Of a DNA stretch of 64,000 nucleotides, positions 47,300 through 59,900 are shown in pieces. The notes under the pieces were generated by a model. It had not been told where the DNA came from. It saw only the letters and a list, made by a program, of their open reading frames with translations, and ran no database searches. The position numbers and the translations under genes are program-made. Every line of letters starts with the position of its first letter. The stretch's first letter is position 1. The stretch covers positions 62,278,851 through 62,342,850 of the forward strand of contig NC_092796.1 in NCBI RefSeq assembly GCF_918797505.1. The letters run 5' to 3'. Origin of the DNA: Bemisia tabaci (Eukaryota; Arthropoda; Insecta; Hemiptera; Aleyrodidae).

Positions 47300-48620
47300 G
47301 GGGCGCCATAAATCCATCGAACAGGAGCCGAAATAGCATTTTAGGCCACGTCCGCCATCTTGGATTAGAGAATTTTCAAAAATCGACTAAAAATTCGAGT
47401 TTTCCGTCGAAAAGTACCCCGGATCCCGCGGTTCACAAAGCTCTAAACGAACAGAAACGGAGGCCAGAACTGGGGCCCATTTTAGGCCACATCCAACATT
47501 TTGGAGTTGAGAATTTTAAAAAGTTGACTAAAAATTCGAGTTTTCCGTTGAAAAATACCGTGTGATACCGCGTTTCACAAGACTCGAACAAACAGAAACC
47601 GAGATAGCATTTTAGCCCACGTCCGCTATCTTGAATTTGAGAATTTTAGAAAATGGACTAAAAATTCGAGTTTCCTGTCGAAAAATACCTCCTGACACCG
47701 AATTTCAGAAAAATCCATCGAACAGGGGCCGAGATAGCATTTTAAGCCATTTCGGATTTTCGAATTTTGAATTTTTTGAATTTTGACAGATTTTGATTTA
47801 AAACGCGTGATCCCCAAAATCGAAGCTCAGATTCAGATTCCTCGTAAAAAATCGATGCGATTTCATGTATCATACCCTGACACCGAATTTCAGGAGAATC
47901 CATCAAACAGGAGCCGAGATGGCATTTTACCACTTCAGTCATTTCGGATTTTTGAAGTTGAAAAATTTTACTTAAAACGCGTGATACCCAAAATCGAAGT
48001 TCAGATTCGGATTCCTCGTTAAAAATTGATACAATTTCATGTATCATACCCGAGCATAGCGTGAAGGAAAGAGACGTAACGTAGACGTACTGATTTGAGC
48101 ATATGAATCCAACGTGGCAACATGGGTAGTGCTCAGTGGGTCAGCGGAGGAGGAAGAATAAGAATTTATCGTGCGGAATTCCTCGGGACGAAACCGAATG
48201 CTAAACGCCGGCGCGGCGTAGTTCAAAGGGGCAGTATGACAGAATCTATACGCGTCGTTAAACCTTTTTCCTTCACGCTATTTTAACATATGATACATGA
48301 AATCTCATCAATTTTTCGCGAGGAATCCGAATCTGAGCTTAGATTTTGGATATTACGCGTTTTGATCTATTTAAAATCGTAAGAGAATTTACAGAATTTT
48401 CCTTGAAAATTGATCACAAATTAGTGTTTTTTTACGTCATTAAACCTCTTTCCTTCATGCTATTCTAAAATTTCGTGCATGAAATCGCATCAGTTTTTCA
48501 CGAAGAATCCAAATCTGAGCTTAGATTTTCGATATTACGCGTTTTAATCTATTTAAAATCGTAGGAGAAATTACAGAATTGTCCTTAATAATTGATCACA
48601 CATTAGTGATTTTTTACCCC
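47300..48620. repeat. Tandem and inverted repeat block
   Basis: Left part (47300-47900): about five degenerate units of about 140 bases marked by AACAGGAGCCGAGATAGCAT and ACTAAAAATTCGAGTTTTCC. Right part (48255-48620): two units of about 190 bases marked by GAATCCGAATCTGAGCTTAG. The words at 47790-48050 are inverted copies of the right part, with the centre near 48050-48260. Non-coding. Confidence 0.65.
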
Positions 48621-48937
48621 GTTTTTCTTCTACGTTCACGTAATGAAATTAGATCAACAGTTGACTCATCGACTAGTCTAGCTTAACCCTCCAGGATCGG
48701 TCTAAAGGGCGAACGATTTTATCAGATAAGATGTGCGGTCCTAGTTTCCGGGCAATTGCGGTTTGATGGGAGCTGCGATGAGGAGAAACGGAAGATATGC
48801 GAAACTCGGGCGGATATTAAGTGAGAAACCAGGTAGGGGAAAGGCTTTCTTCCCGAAAAGTTAGTGCTCGGACCAACTTACATGGTCACTGGAGCATTGT
48901 ATAGCAGGTTGTGGGAAACTATTTTTTTGCAGCAACA

Positions 48938-49145
48938 ACCAATTGGATCGCATTTTGCAAAAAGGAACTGAGAGCATTTCAATGTTGCTAGGATTGTGCA
49001 ACTTAGGTACATTCTTTGCAAAAAGTAAACTTTGCGACGGTAATTTTCGTCTTGAATTCATAGTTTATTGGGAGTAGAGGTGAAACTAGTTTAGATGATC
49101 GTTTATGTTTGCAAGGTTAGCGACATTGGAATGCTTTTGGTGAAA
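48938..49145. mobile_element. GCATTTTGCAAAAAGGAAC MITE, copy 2
   Basis: The left end, TTGGATCGCATTTTGCAAAA then AGGAACTGAGAGCATTTCAATG, matches the 2.3-kb copy. The right end (GCGACATTGGAATGCTTTTGG) is shortened. It abuts the coding-like minus-strand fragment at 49150-49294. Confidence 0.6.
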
Positions 49146-49149
49146 TCCT

Positions 49150-49294
49150 CCGCGGTCAGGATCTTTTGGATCGAGTTCGGTAAGAATGGAGCCAAGTTTT
49201 TTGGTAAACAAAATGTTTGCTCCTTGTAAAATTCCAGGTCCCAGGTAGTTTCGCACGTATTCGTAAAGTTAACCTCTTCCATGATGATTCCCAT
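49150..49294 (-). pseudogene. Unidentified coding-like fragment
   Basis: A minus-strand frame starting MGIIMEEVNFTNTCETTWDL and continuing for about 30 more residues has protein-like composition and is cut at its 3' side by the MITE end near 49145. I do not recognise a family. Chance opening is possible. Confidence 0.2.
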
Positions 49295-49572
49295 CGTTTA
49301 TTCGAATAAACTCAAATGCTAAACTCATAATCTGTATCATTTATGATAGAAATAAAGCTAAAAACATAAACAGAGCTCAAACAGAAAAAAAAATATTCGT
49401 GGGGCTGGAGGATAAGGTGCTCAATTGCAGTTTTTGCTTTTTCGAAAAATACGGGTTTAAAGTTTCGAAATTACATGGATACTGATGGCAGAAAGATTGT
49501 TTAAACAGTTTTTTTTAATGCTTACAAACTGGAATTTGGGAGATGCATTAAGACTAACTAGTTTTACTTGAA

Positions 49573-49624
<52 letters not shown>

Positions 49625-50619
49625 GAAGTCATGCGCCTCAATCTCCGAGCTCTTCATTTGAATGATTTAGAATTAACTTCGATTAGCCCTGTCAACAAAG
49701 ACCCCATTCATAACTATCAGCTGAATGAAAGGACGGGCCTAAATAAATGTTTCGATCGACCCTTTACGCGACTTTTTTCGCGTGTCGCAAGCAGGGCCAT
49801 AGATTTACCTACTTGCCGCTCATGGGCCGCCTGTATTTTGCTCCTCCTCATTCGTTTTGAAATATCAATAAAAACCATCAAGTGAAGTGCCGGATAGGGA
49901 GGGGTGCATAAGACGCGTTTACTCATGTTTGAAAACTTTTTTGCGAAAGCCCTGCGTCAACACTACTAGCAAAATTTCATGGAACTTTGTGCAAAAATTA
50001 AGTTCCGTGAACCTCTTCTGTGTGGACAAGGCCGTCCATTTATAAAAAATGAACAAAACAATTATGAAAGAACAATCATAAATGTGGTTTAATAATTTTA
50101 ACTTCTGCCGCCGCGCCGTGCTGACCGCACTGTGTTTGACGCAATGCGTGAAGTATTCATGCAGTCTTGTAGGCGCCATGCGTTTCACGTCGATCGCTGC
50201 TCACCGCATTGTGTTTGACGCAATGCGTAAAGTATTCATGCAGTTTTGTAGGCGCTAATGTGTGTTAAATGCCGGCTGTTGCACCGAGGGCTTCTCCTTT
50301 TCATCTCAAGTCCTCGTCATCATTGCTCTCTGCGCCGCGCCGTTCCAATTTCGACTGATTAAAGGTTCTGTCTCTTGTATCACCGAAAGACGACAAAATT
50401 AGAACTTATACTCTCTGGAAACGAGGGATTTTGTCGCCTTTTCTTGTTTCTAATTTTTATTTCTGAATCCAATTTTCTTTTACACCTACCTTTAAAAAAT
50501 TGCAAAATTTGCCGCCACTAAAATTGCCGCCATGGGCCGCGGCCCATGTGGCCACCCCCTAAATCCGGCACTGGTTGTAAGGCAAATATCGTATTAATTG
50601 ATAGATCGATCCGTTTCAG

Positions 50620-50726
50620 GTTTTGTCTGGATCCGCCCGGAGAGCGGAAAATCAATCCTTTCCCACAGATTTAATGGAGAGGTGTCAGTCATTCTTTTGA
50701 AAGAGATAGAAAAAGAAACGGGCAAG
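50620..50726 (+). pseudogene. Probable ionotropic-receptor S2 exon cut by a MITE
   Basis: After the acceptor CCGTTTCAG, the frame reads GFVWIRPESGKSILSHRFNG and then about 16 more residues. It resembles the late S2 lobe of insect ionotropic receptors (G-hydrophobic-x-x-x-x-G-S-x-L-x-x-R-F-N). The frame ends inside an ATCGCGAT MITE that starts at 50727, so the exon is disrupted. It may belong to the same relic as 46438-46920. No TM4 exon is recognisable downstream. Confidence 0.35.
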
Positions 50727-51044
50727 CAAGTAGCAGTGATCGCGATAAGTCGCGGTTTGGTCGCAGAATGTACCGCTTTATCGATGTTGATTTATTCCAA
50801 TATTATCGGATAAAAAGTAGCGATAAATTGCGATTTTATCGACGGTGAAATATTATCGAACAAAGTATCATGATAAATTAAGATAAAATATTGGTTTCAA
50901 CGCCCGCGATTTTTTAAAGATAAAATAGAGACGAAACCGCTCAGATGTTGATGATCCTAGCGATTTTATCGCCAAAAAGTCGGAAAAAATCGGAACTTAA
51001 TTTAAAAATACCGCGGTTTTTCTGTTGAAAAATGCTTTTTGGGG
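50727..51044. mobile_element. ATCGCGAT-repeat MITE, copy 3 (in receptor-like exon)
   Basis: Starts CAAGTAGCAGTGATCGCGAT and ends TGAAAAATGC then a degraded TTTTTGGGG, so it is in reverse orientation to copy 1. It interrupts the receptor-like frame at 50726. Confidence 0.65.
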
Positions 51045-51142
51045 GAGCGGATAGTCTAAATTCGATGCACCCCCTCCGACCCTCCCCCTACCCAGCTTTT
51101 AGCCCGAGCGCGGGAAAATCTGTCCAGCGGTCCGCCTTGGCC

Positions 51143-52050
51143 AGGAGAGAGTTGCCGAATTGGTTCCCATTTCCCATGACTGTCATTTCCATATTGGTTC
51201 CTACTTCCGAAGGTCGTATTGGTTCCCGTGTCCGAATTGGTTCCCATCTCTAAATTCGTAATTCAACATTTTTTATTCAGAATTACAACACGGCTCGCTA
51301 AAGTGCTAACATTTTCCCTCCCATTTTACAGGCTTAGGACTGTCTACCAAAAAGGTAGGCATGCGGTTAAAAATGTTGCATGTGAAAATGAAAATACGAG
51401 TGATTCAAGAGGAAATTTTAAAAAATGGCCCAGGTTTCTATATAAATTTCAGGAGAGGAGAGGATCGGTGAAGGAGGTGCGGAATCTTCACCTGCCCCGG
51501 CCGACTAGACAGGACTTTATGAAGGAGGGTAGGCCGTGGAATCCCTGACTAATTTCCTGGACAACTATGAGTAAAATTGAGACAATGCAAATCAGAAAAT
51601 CAAAATCAAAATAATAGAATCACAAAGGGAAAAATGTATCAATGAAATTCTGAAATATACCCTAAAAATTTAATAAGAAGCTACTTCAAAGATTGCACGG
51701 GCAAGCATTTAAAAGCAATTTTTTTTAGAAAACCTAAACGATCATGATTTTGAGTATATTCGCCGTTAACCGCAGATTCCAGAAATTCTCTTTTTTGCTT
51801 TTGCATTTTGTTACAATCTATCGTTACAATCTATCGGTCAACATCATCATTGCTCGGGTCATCTGCGCTCGCCTTGCGCAGTTGCCGCTCCTTGCAAAAA
51901 ATCAACTCACTCGCAGGAACCAATTCGGACATGAAAAATTTTAAATCGGGAACCAGTTCGGATCAAGGGTTTGTTTCATCCGGGAACCAGCTCGGAATTA
52001 GGGTGACCGCCACGGGAACCAATTCGGGTTCACCCGCGGCCAGGAAACCG
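51143..52050. repeat. Opposed GAATTGGTTCCC minisatellites
   Basis: At 51155-51250 the word (GA)ATTGGTTCC(C/T) recurs four times. At 51915-52035 its complement GGGAACCA(A/G)(T/C)TCGG recurs four times. The two blocks are inverted ends of one structure about 900 bases long. I see no supported gene between them. Confidence 0.6.
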
Positions 52051-52640
52051 CTATAGTATAGGCGGCCAGACTCGTTAAAGTTTTTATATGCGGCGAGGAT
52101 TTCGTATAAAGAAAAGTATAGTTAGTATTGAAAAGTAGTGTTAAAATCATCTAAAAATGCGGATATTCTTTTTTGAGAAAAAAAATTGCCGATTCCCTTC
52201 ACTTGACCATGTGACATTTTCTCGCTAATATTTCCTCGCCAATGCGAATGTGCGACAATCGTTGAGCGCGAATAGTTGCATCTAAATTCCTCGCCAACGC
52301 AAATCGTGTGTAGACATGAAAAAACTCGAGCGCCTTCAATTAAGTGTGTGTGCAACACGGACAATTGTTGAGTGCGAATACTTGCATCTAAGCGGTACAA
52401 TCAACACCGCAGCGAGCAGGGTCGCCTGTCGCTTGATTGTTTATGGCAAATTATCATGACGAGGGATAAGTATTCGTAAGACTGGAGGGTGATACAAAAA
52501 TAAAAAAAATTAGCCGCTCCGGGCGCCCTTCACAGCTAGCAATGGTGGTGCAGTAGCTTAATTGGAATCGGAGCAATTAGTTGAATCTATTTAATAATGA
52601 TGAATAAAATGTCTGTAACAATACGAGTTATACTCTATGC

Positions 52641-53430
52641 TTTGCCGATGACCAGATCGTTGTAGATAAAGAAGATGCAGATCACATGACGCGGAAGTTG
52701 GTCGAAGAATATCGGAAATGGGGCATGGATGTTAGTGTGTCCAAGACAGAGAAGCTGGTCGTGGGAGCAGCGCATTAACGGCAAAGCATAGAGCTTGAGG
52801 ATGGACGGCGCATCGAAGAGTGTGACGAGTATAAGTATGTCGGTGTTTGGCTCGATCAGGATGGAAGGATGGATAGAGCAATTAAGGACAGGATCATCCA
52901 GGGCAGGAGAGCCATCGCGATGCTGAACGGAGTGCTCTGGATCAGAGCATTTCAAAGGCAAACAAGCACCGGATATATGACGCCATCGTTAAAAGTATCG
53001 TGCTCTATGGTAGTGAAGTGTATGGCCTTTAACGAAAAGAACGCAAGAAATGTTGAGGGCAACTGAAATGGATTTTTTGAGGCGATCTGCCGGTATTTCG
53101 AGACCGGACCGTGTCCGTAATGAGAGAATTCGCCAGGTGATGAAGGTTGAGAAAGATATCGTGCACGACGTCATGTCCAGGCAGTTATGCTGGCATGGAC
53201 ATGTGCAAAGAATGTCGGAGGAGAGGTTGCCCAAACAAGTTTTGGATTGGGTACCACCTGGGAAGAGGCGACGGGGACGTCCCGTAAAGGGTTGGCGGCA
53301 GGGCGTTGACGAAAAGATGTTGCGGTGTCAGTTGCCCGATGACCTCTGGAAAGACAGGCATATGTGGCGTTTGGGTGTCGTAGAACGCCAGAGTGCGTTG
53401 TAAAGCGACTTTATATATACATATATATAA
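52641..53430 (+). mobile_element. Dead LINE, reverse transcriptase 3' fragment
   Basis: Starts with FADDQIVV, the RT catalytic YADD/FADD box. KYVGVWLDQDG, YDAIVKSIVLYGSEV and the C-terminal LCWHGHVQRM and GKRRRGRPVKGW follow; this order is typical of non-LTR retrotransposon ends. A stop at about 52776 and a frameshift near 52970 inactivate it. The last frame runs to 53403 (VVERQSAL*), followed by a TATATA-rich tail. The 5' part is missing, as in usual 5' truncation. Confidence 0.8.
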
Positions 53431-53583
53431 CAAAAATTAGCCTAACTGTATTTCACGCTGCCTAATTTCCTCTCATATTTCATTTTTTTCATAGAAAACC
53501 AGAAGACAAAACGCTTGTATACTCTCTTTAAATCACCTCTAGATTATTGCAAACATTCTCTTAAATTTTTAAGTCAGTAAGTT

Positions 53584-53621
<38 letters not shown>

Positions 53622-53839
53622 ACGAGAGGATATCAGGCATTATTCCATGCCTTCCTGCATCTACATCCTCATCTGCACCATTCCGGAACAGGAATGACAT
53701 CGTTGCGACCTTCCTGCTCTAAACTACTGAAATGACGTCTCGTCGCGAAAACGTGCCTGCGGCACTGTACCATCGAAGCGTAGCCAAAACGTCCGCAATT
53801 CCACGATCCGAAGAAAAACAAATGTTAACACATCCCAAA

Positions 53840-54072
53840 CTCCATGATTTCGATCTGACGTCACGTAGTGCTCGAATGTGATTCGTTACCGAGGAGTGAC
53901 GTCAGCCAGTGCTTGAACGTGATTGGCCAATCGAGTCGATCGTGTTCGCACTCCTCCACTCCTCCAAGAGAAGACGGTTCGACGCGCGCACTCGGCGATG
54001 CGCTGCGCGGTGGCGGCGCACGGCCAACATTAAAATCTGATCAATACTCTACCATCTCGGGCAAAAACAACG
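53840..54072 (+). promoter_or_regulatory. CpG-rich promoter with paired CRE sites and candidate exon
   Basis: Two perfect TGACGTCA palindromes (53856-53863 and 53897-53904) sit in a 41-base tandem duplication (GTGCTCGAATGTGATT against GTGCTTGAACGTGATT). The second half also carries GATTGGCCAAT, a double CCAAT-type word. A CpG-rich stretch (53940-54035) and then a strong donor GTAAGT at 54073 follow. This suits a promoter plus a non-coding first exon on the plus strand. I cannot identify the gene it would serve. A short frame upstream (53731-53880) has no known match. Confidence 0.45.
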
Positions 54073-56063
54073 TAAGTACATTGAATTTTAGTTGGTTGTT
54101 GCGCGGTTTCGGTCGGGGGGGGGGGGGTGGTACTACAACCTCCCCGTTCTCCACTGTTTGGAGCTGCCTATTTCATTTCGAAGCTTGCGTTTCGCGTAAC
54201 CACCGTCTCTGCGAGGTTGCCACGAAATGAGACGAAAGTTCCTCATGTCCGCATCTACGACACGAGTCTCCAAATGGACGTATTTATTCTAAAAGGTACT
54301 ATTTTGCGCGTAATCCTATGCACATAGTACTTCCTAGAGCAAATACATTCAAATCGTATGGATATTCAAATTATGCCAAATTTTCCGCGATAAAATATTT
54401 ATTTTCTTACTATCGTCTAGTTTTTGCACAAATTGTTGTAAGAAATGTAAACTGCTCTGTTGTTCACTCATTCAAATTACTCTCTGGTGGAAACAATGAA
54501 TATATTTCCTGAATTTGGAAGTTTACGATAAATAATGTCTTTATTAAAAAAATTGTCGAAAATACTGCATCTTCCCACTTAAAATTTCAAATTACTCTGT
54601 GATAATTATTTACTAATCGAATCTCCGACGAAATTGAAGATAGAATATTTCGCGAGAATTCACGCCATTTTAAATTTCATGAAATCGTTACCAACACATA
54701 AATTCGGTTGAATTCCCTGAAGGGCTAAGGGGGGGGGGGGGGGGTTACGTTGGCTCTCAGAGCGCTTTGAAAGTAAGTAACTCATCCGTGTATGTAATTC
54801 TGTTGAACGAGAGAGATCATTTGAAACAGGACTAGCCCATTGAGAAGAAAAAAGAGACTAGTCTGAAAAGGTTTTGGTCGTCAGGAGCGATTAATAGTTC
54901 AAAAGTGGGTGGGTACTAGATCAGTTGGGCTAATGATCTAATTTTTTGTCTTTTATCGCCGCACTTCAGTGTGTTCAAGGGAGAGGGATTATCATATTTT
55001 TGCGACATTATTTTTAAATCCAGTGTTGCGGTCTTAGGTAAAATTTGTCCATTTTACAATGCCTTTTACGGAAATATCAAACAGTCATCCGCAGAGATGA
55101 AGGCACTGTTTATTGAAATCGTTAAGTGTTGGAAAGTATAATCGGAGAAAAGTTGCAAATTTTCCTGATGATTTTGAATGTCAGAAATGCTTTGCTCCTT
55201 CCCTCCTCCCCTTTTCCTCCACATCCTCTCTCCCTTCTCCCACTCCACCCCTCCCCTCTTTACACGTACTTAACGCACCCACGACGTATATACAAGACAA
55301 TAAGGGCTTCTCACTTGAAAGAACGTTTGAGCGTACTTCACGTTAAAAAGCAATTAACAGGAGATGCAAGTACTTGACGCATTACAATTTAATGAATGAC
55401 ACAATGGAAAAAATCAGTTATACTGTGACAAGAATACCCTTTTCGTGTCAATTTCTTCCTACCCTGAGGAAAATATTTGTTGCATTAAACAAGCAAAAAT
55501 AATATAAAGTTATGACAACGATCCAGGAAAGTTTATCTATTGTTACAAAATCCTTCATTTTAATCACACATTTTCTGTTCGACAAGGAAAATTGTTCCGT
55601 TCAGAACAGTTTATATTTTTAAAAGATTTTACTGGGCCGATTGTTGAAAAACTAAAGCAGCGCGATTAGACATCGAATTGCATTGTTAAGGCTATGTCCA
55701 GTCGTGCCGTGCCAACAAAGTTCCAATAATCGGCAGGCCGATGCTTTCAGTCTAATTTTTCGTCTTCAATATTTTAATGTCAATATTCTTCAAATATTTG
55801 GATTTGATCGATGCTGTTTTTTATATTCGGCGAATGTAAAATAAACATCTTCCCGTAGATTAAAAAAAATTCAAAAAATATCTTACTTCCGATTCGAGTG
55901 TGGCGGAAGCTGGCTTACCCGAATGTCTTCCGAAATGATAGAGCTCATTCCGAGAAATAAACCGGACCAACTTCAGTTTGACTTTAGTTTTAAATAAGAA
56001 ATCACTATTTCTGGCTTATTAATAAAGATAGAAAGAACAACTTAATCCGCCATAAACACCAGC

Positions 56064-56403
56064 AAAGAAACAACTTAAAACGGGACTAAGGCCGCAAATA
56101 ATAAAAAGAAACACATAAAATAAAATAAAAAACCCGTGACGTTTCGCAGGGATCACACCCGCATTTTCAACCGGCAAAACAAGAAAATCAAAAGAAGGAC
56201 ACTATGAGCCTCGCCGTTGTAATGGTGAGAACAACGTCACACAATAACAACGGCGAGGCTCCCAGTGTCCTTATTTTGATTTTCTTGTTTTGCCGGTTGA
56301 AAATGCGGGTGTTATCCGTGCGAAACGTCACGGGTTTTTTATTTTATTTTATGTGTTTCTTTTTATTATTTGCGGCCTTAGTCCCGTTTTAAGTTGTTTC
56401 TTT
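56064..56403. mobile_element. Palindromic element
   Basis: Arms of about 150 bases pair from AAAGAAACAACTTAAAACGG / CCGTTTTAAGTTGTTTCTTT inward to GCCTCGCCGTTGT / ACAACGGCGAGGC, around a loop of about 30 bases. Non-coding; the open frames across it arise from the palindrome. Confidence 0.8.
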
Positions 56404-56839
56404 CTAATTAATAAAACCACGAACCTGCATAGGGAAACTAATGGTACATGTGTTAATGCTAAAATAAGCCAAAAATAATGGTTCCCCCTAGTTGTATTGA
56501 CAATGAGTCTGGCTAATGTTCCTGTCAACGAAGGATACAAGGAAGCGGCGTGGATGACGAAGTCTCGACGACGCCCGGACGCCCGGCAACTATCCGTACT
56601 TAACGGATATTGGAGTTGCATCTTGAAAAAAGTGAAGGCGTTTTACACGTCTAGACGCTGGAGCGGCGCGGCGGAGCGCGTTGACGAAACAGCGGATTGA
56701 CGGCGCAATTTGGCGGCTCCAGGGAAGAGGCTCTCCCGTGTGAGCCACACAATTTTCACCGAGGAGTCCCCTCTGCCTCGGTCCTCCCCTCTGCCTCGGT
56801 CCTCCCTCCCTTCACCGCGCGGCGCGCGACTAGTCTGTT

Positions 56840-56925
56840 GCCGCCCTAGTGCGCCGTCGGCGACATTTCAGGTCACTCGTGCGAAGGTCCTGAGTTCGAT
56901 CCCCCGCTCTGCGAACTCGCGATGA
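56840..56925 (+). repeat. Possible tRNA-derived SINE head
   Basis: GAGTTCGATCCCC matches a Pol III B box (GGTTCGANNCC with one change). TAGTGCGCCGTCGGCGAC, about 40 bases upstream, is a weak A-box candidate. A cloverleaf cannot be completed, so it is not called a tRNA. Confidence 0.3.
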
Positions 56926-59900
56926 TGATTCATTTCGCGAAACCGCGGACCTCGTTCATTTCGACCGTCCACTGAACCACGGCATACTTGTAGTTCCAAC
57001 CTTAGTTCGTTTCCTCACCTGAGGAATTCACGAGAGTCACGTTTCGTAAGTTCATAACTCTGTATCCGTGACCTGTGCAAGTTCAACTATACAGCTCTCA
57101 GCCAAAAAAGAGCGTCCTCGTGTCATATAGTTTATTATAAATGTTTTCCTTCAGCCGTGAAAGTTCCTCCTCTCTAAGTTTGTGTCGCAGTTTATGCCAG
57201 ACCTTCCTCATCGACGTTTGCAAAAATGTGAACATCGAGCATACCTACAGAAATGAATCGGTTATCCTGGAGAAAAGCGTGTCATAGTTTACAATTTAAT
57301 GGGGCCAGTAAGCTAATGCGTTGATATCACACCGGAGGTCTAGATTTTGAAAATAGAAAATTACTGACGGAGAAAAAAAAATTCGACAAGCCTATTTTGA
57401 TGGGGAATCTCAAATTTAGTGACTTTTTCTATCTTGCCAAGTGTGAATTTTTGCTTCACGCGTGCTTTTAAAAGTGATAAAACTGAGTACCTACTATAAA
57501 AATCATGAGCGTTGACAATCACTTGTTCTCTGATTGAACAGGAAACGCTTAATGTGTCTCGCAGAGAAATAATATCATCGTGGGTGTAGTCAGAAAGATA
57601 GGTCTATTAATTTTGGATAACTATGAATCAACGATGCAGAGGGATCGAAAATGTCATATGATCCTTTTTCTAAGTGACATAGCACTGAAATACATTTATA
57701 TATATATCCCTCTTTCGGCTTTCTTTTGTGGAAGGAAAAAAGCTGCTTATTGTGAACGGAAATTTAATAAAGAGAGATTTGTACGGCAACAGAGACGTTT
57801 GTTTACCAATTAAATTATCTGAAAGGTTATAGAGGAATGGAAGTCACAAGCTCTTTGAAATGTATGACTAAACATATGAGAAGGTCTCGAATGTTTAAAG
57901 TAAGAGAGAAATGAGGAAATGAGGAACGAATGAGCTTTAAGCCTCTAGCCCTCGAAATGAAGAACATATCACCATTAAATAATTGACTGGTTTTGGTTTT
58001 ATGCAATCCAATAGTTGTTTCTTCAGGATATGAATTTGAAAATAATTTAATGTACCTATAAACGTGTACAAAGAGGCATACGAGACCCTTTACATTTTGA
58101 TCATGCATTCTGTGGTTCTGAATTCAAGAGAGATTTGTTAAAATTTCTATTTTACCTAATTGTCGTATTTTTATCTTATTACCTACGAAACGGCTCTATA
58201 CGGATAACTCATAATGCATCGTCGTAGCCATAGGTACTTGCAAACTCGTCTCCGGGTCATTTACAAATAAATCAATTTTAACCAAAACTATCATTAACTT
58301 ATGAAATTTTTGAGGAAAACTCCCCAGTAACCCGAGATATATACTATCATCTGAATGATATCTAAAAAGTCCATTGCTCTACACACTTGCGCACTAGTTG
58401 AGCTTATTATTATCACAAATTATATAAAATTATATCTGTCACAAATTATATAAAAATAGAACGTTTCCTGTACCTAAATCATCGATGTCATATTTAGGTC
58501 TAGAATTTTCTATACCCTAATATCTTCTCTTAAGGTAGTTAAATTGTTTTCATCCATTTGATACTTTAGGGGGTGGAAGTGATGACCGGATTATTCATAT
58601 TGAGCGCGTTAACTTGGAGTACCTAATAAGTTTATTCGAATCCATCTTTTTGACAAAACTTGGAACATTCAAACAGATACCTACGAGTCACAGAAAGGAA
58701 AAGATGACATAAAACGTAATTTAGAGCAAGAATCGATAGTATAGTGAAGGCTATTAAGCTGTGATTGGAGCGTTCCAGCTTTCCGAAGATGTTTACAAAA
58801 TTTTATTAACGCTCGGCTATAAAACATATAGCTGGTCCTCTTGATAGCCCTCGATGAATACAATCCCCTCTCTTCTTCACACCTCCCAAATTTTCTATTC
58901 TCCTTGAACATGCTCATATGTGACAGCATCTGTAGAAAAGGCTGTTCGCCAAAAAATAAGTGTGGCGAAATAAGTTAATAAGATATATGAACCTAATTTT
59001 GAAGCCTTGGAAATTAAGAGAAAGTACATCAATTGCGACCGTCTTAAGCTCCGTAGAAAAAAGACTTCAGTGATGAAAAATTCAACACCTAAGTAAAAAT
59101 TTTCACCGCTACACACCAGAATTTTTTTAAGGGGGGGGGGGGCATTTTGGATAAAACTATTTTAAGAGTTGCAAACCAAACCGAAGTTACGATTGTTAAA
59201 AATCGACATTTCAAGAGTGTCTTTTCGAGGGAAAGCTAACCGAAGTTTTAACTGCCTTCTTCAGGGCATAAGATTTTCCTTAGGTGTAGTTTTACGCCCT
59301 ATTTTGGCATCAAAATGACCTAAAAGGCTTACAATTTCTTTTATAAGACACTATAGACACTATTCTTAATACAGGACTCAAAATAATCAAATTCTTCACC
59401 CAACTTCAGAAAATTGATCTACTGAATAATGCGCTTCTTTGGACTAAGGTCCTCATCCGCGTGTAGGGTCACAAAGTATTCAAAATCTGTAGCTGTTTTT
59501 ACAATAAGAATTTTATCCTGAACCGTGCTGAATCTTTATGGTCAAACAATAACTTTGTTACTTAGAAAACGTCCTCGCCCAATCGAAGTCTTCAATTAGG
59601 TAGTACTTCAGGGTTAGAATGGATCAGTTGTGCTAGTCACATACTCTTGTGTTTCAATGATTTCAGATTATCAGCAAAAAATAATGTGATATATTCAAAC
59701 ACCTGATTTCCTGGTCCATTATAAACGGATACCGCCCTCCGAAAAATACGGCGCACGACGTCATTCACCGTGGTAGTGCATAGCATGATTTCCTCCACCC
59801 TGGTTTCATTCGTGTTTGAAGTCGAACAGCCAGTGCAAACGTGTACATACCAATATTGATGAATCCAAAGAGGGAGAAACTATGGTATACACTACCGTGT

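Noticed and set aside
49576..49620. Long poly-T, poly-A and poly-G runs as features of interest
   Set aside because: Homopolymers of 15-45 bases recur through the window and are probably microsatellites, retro-tails or assembly uncertainties.
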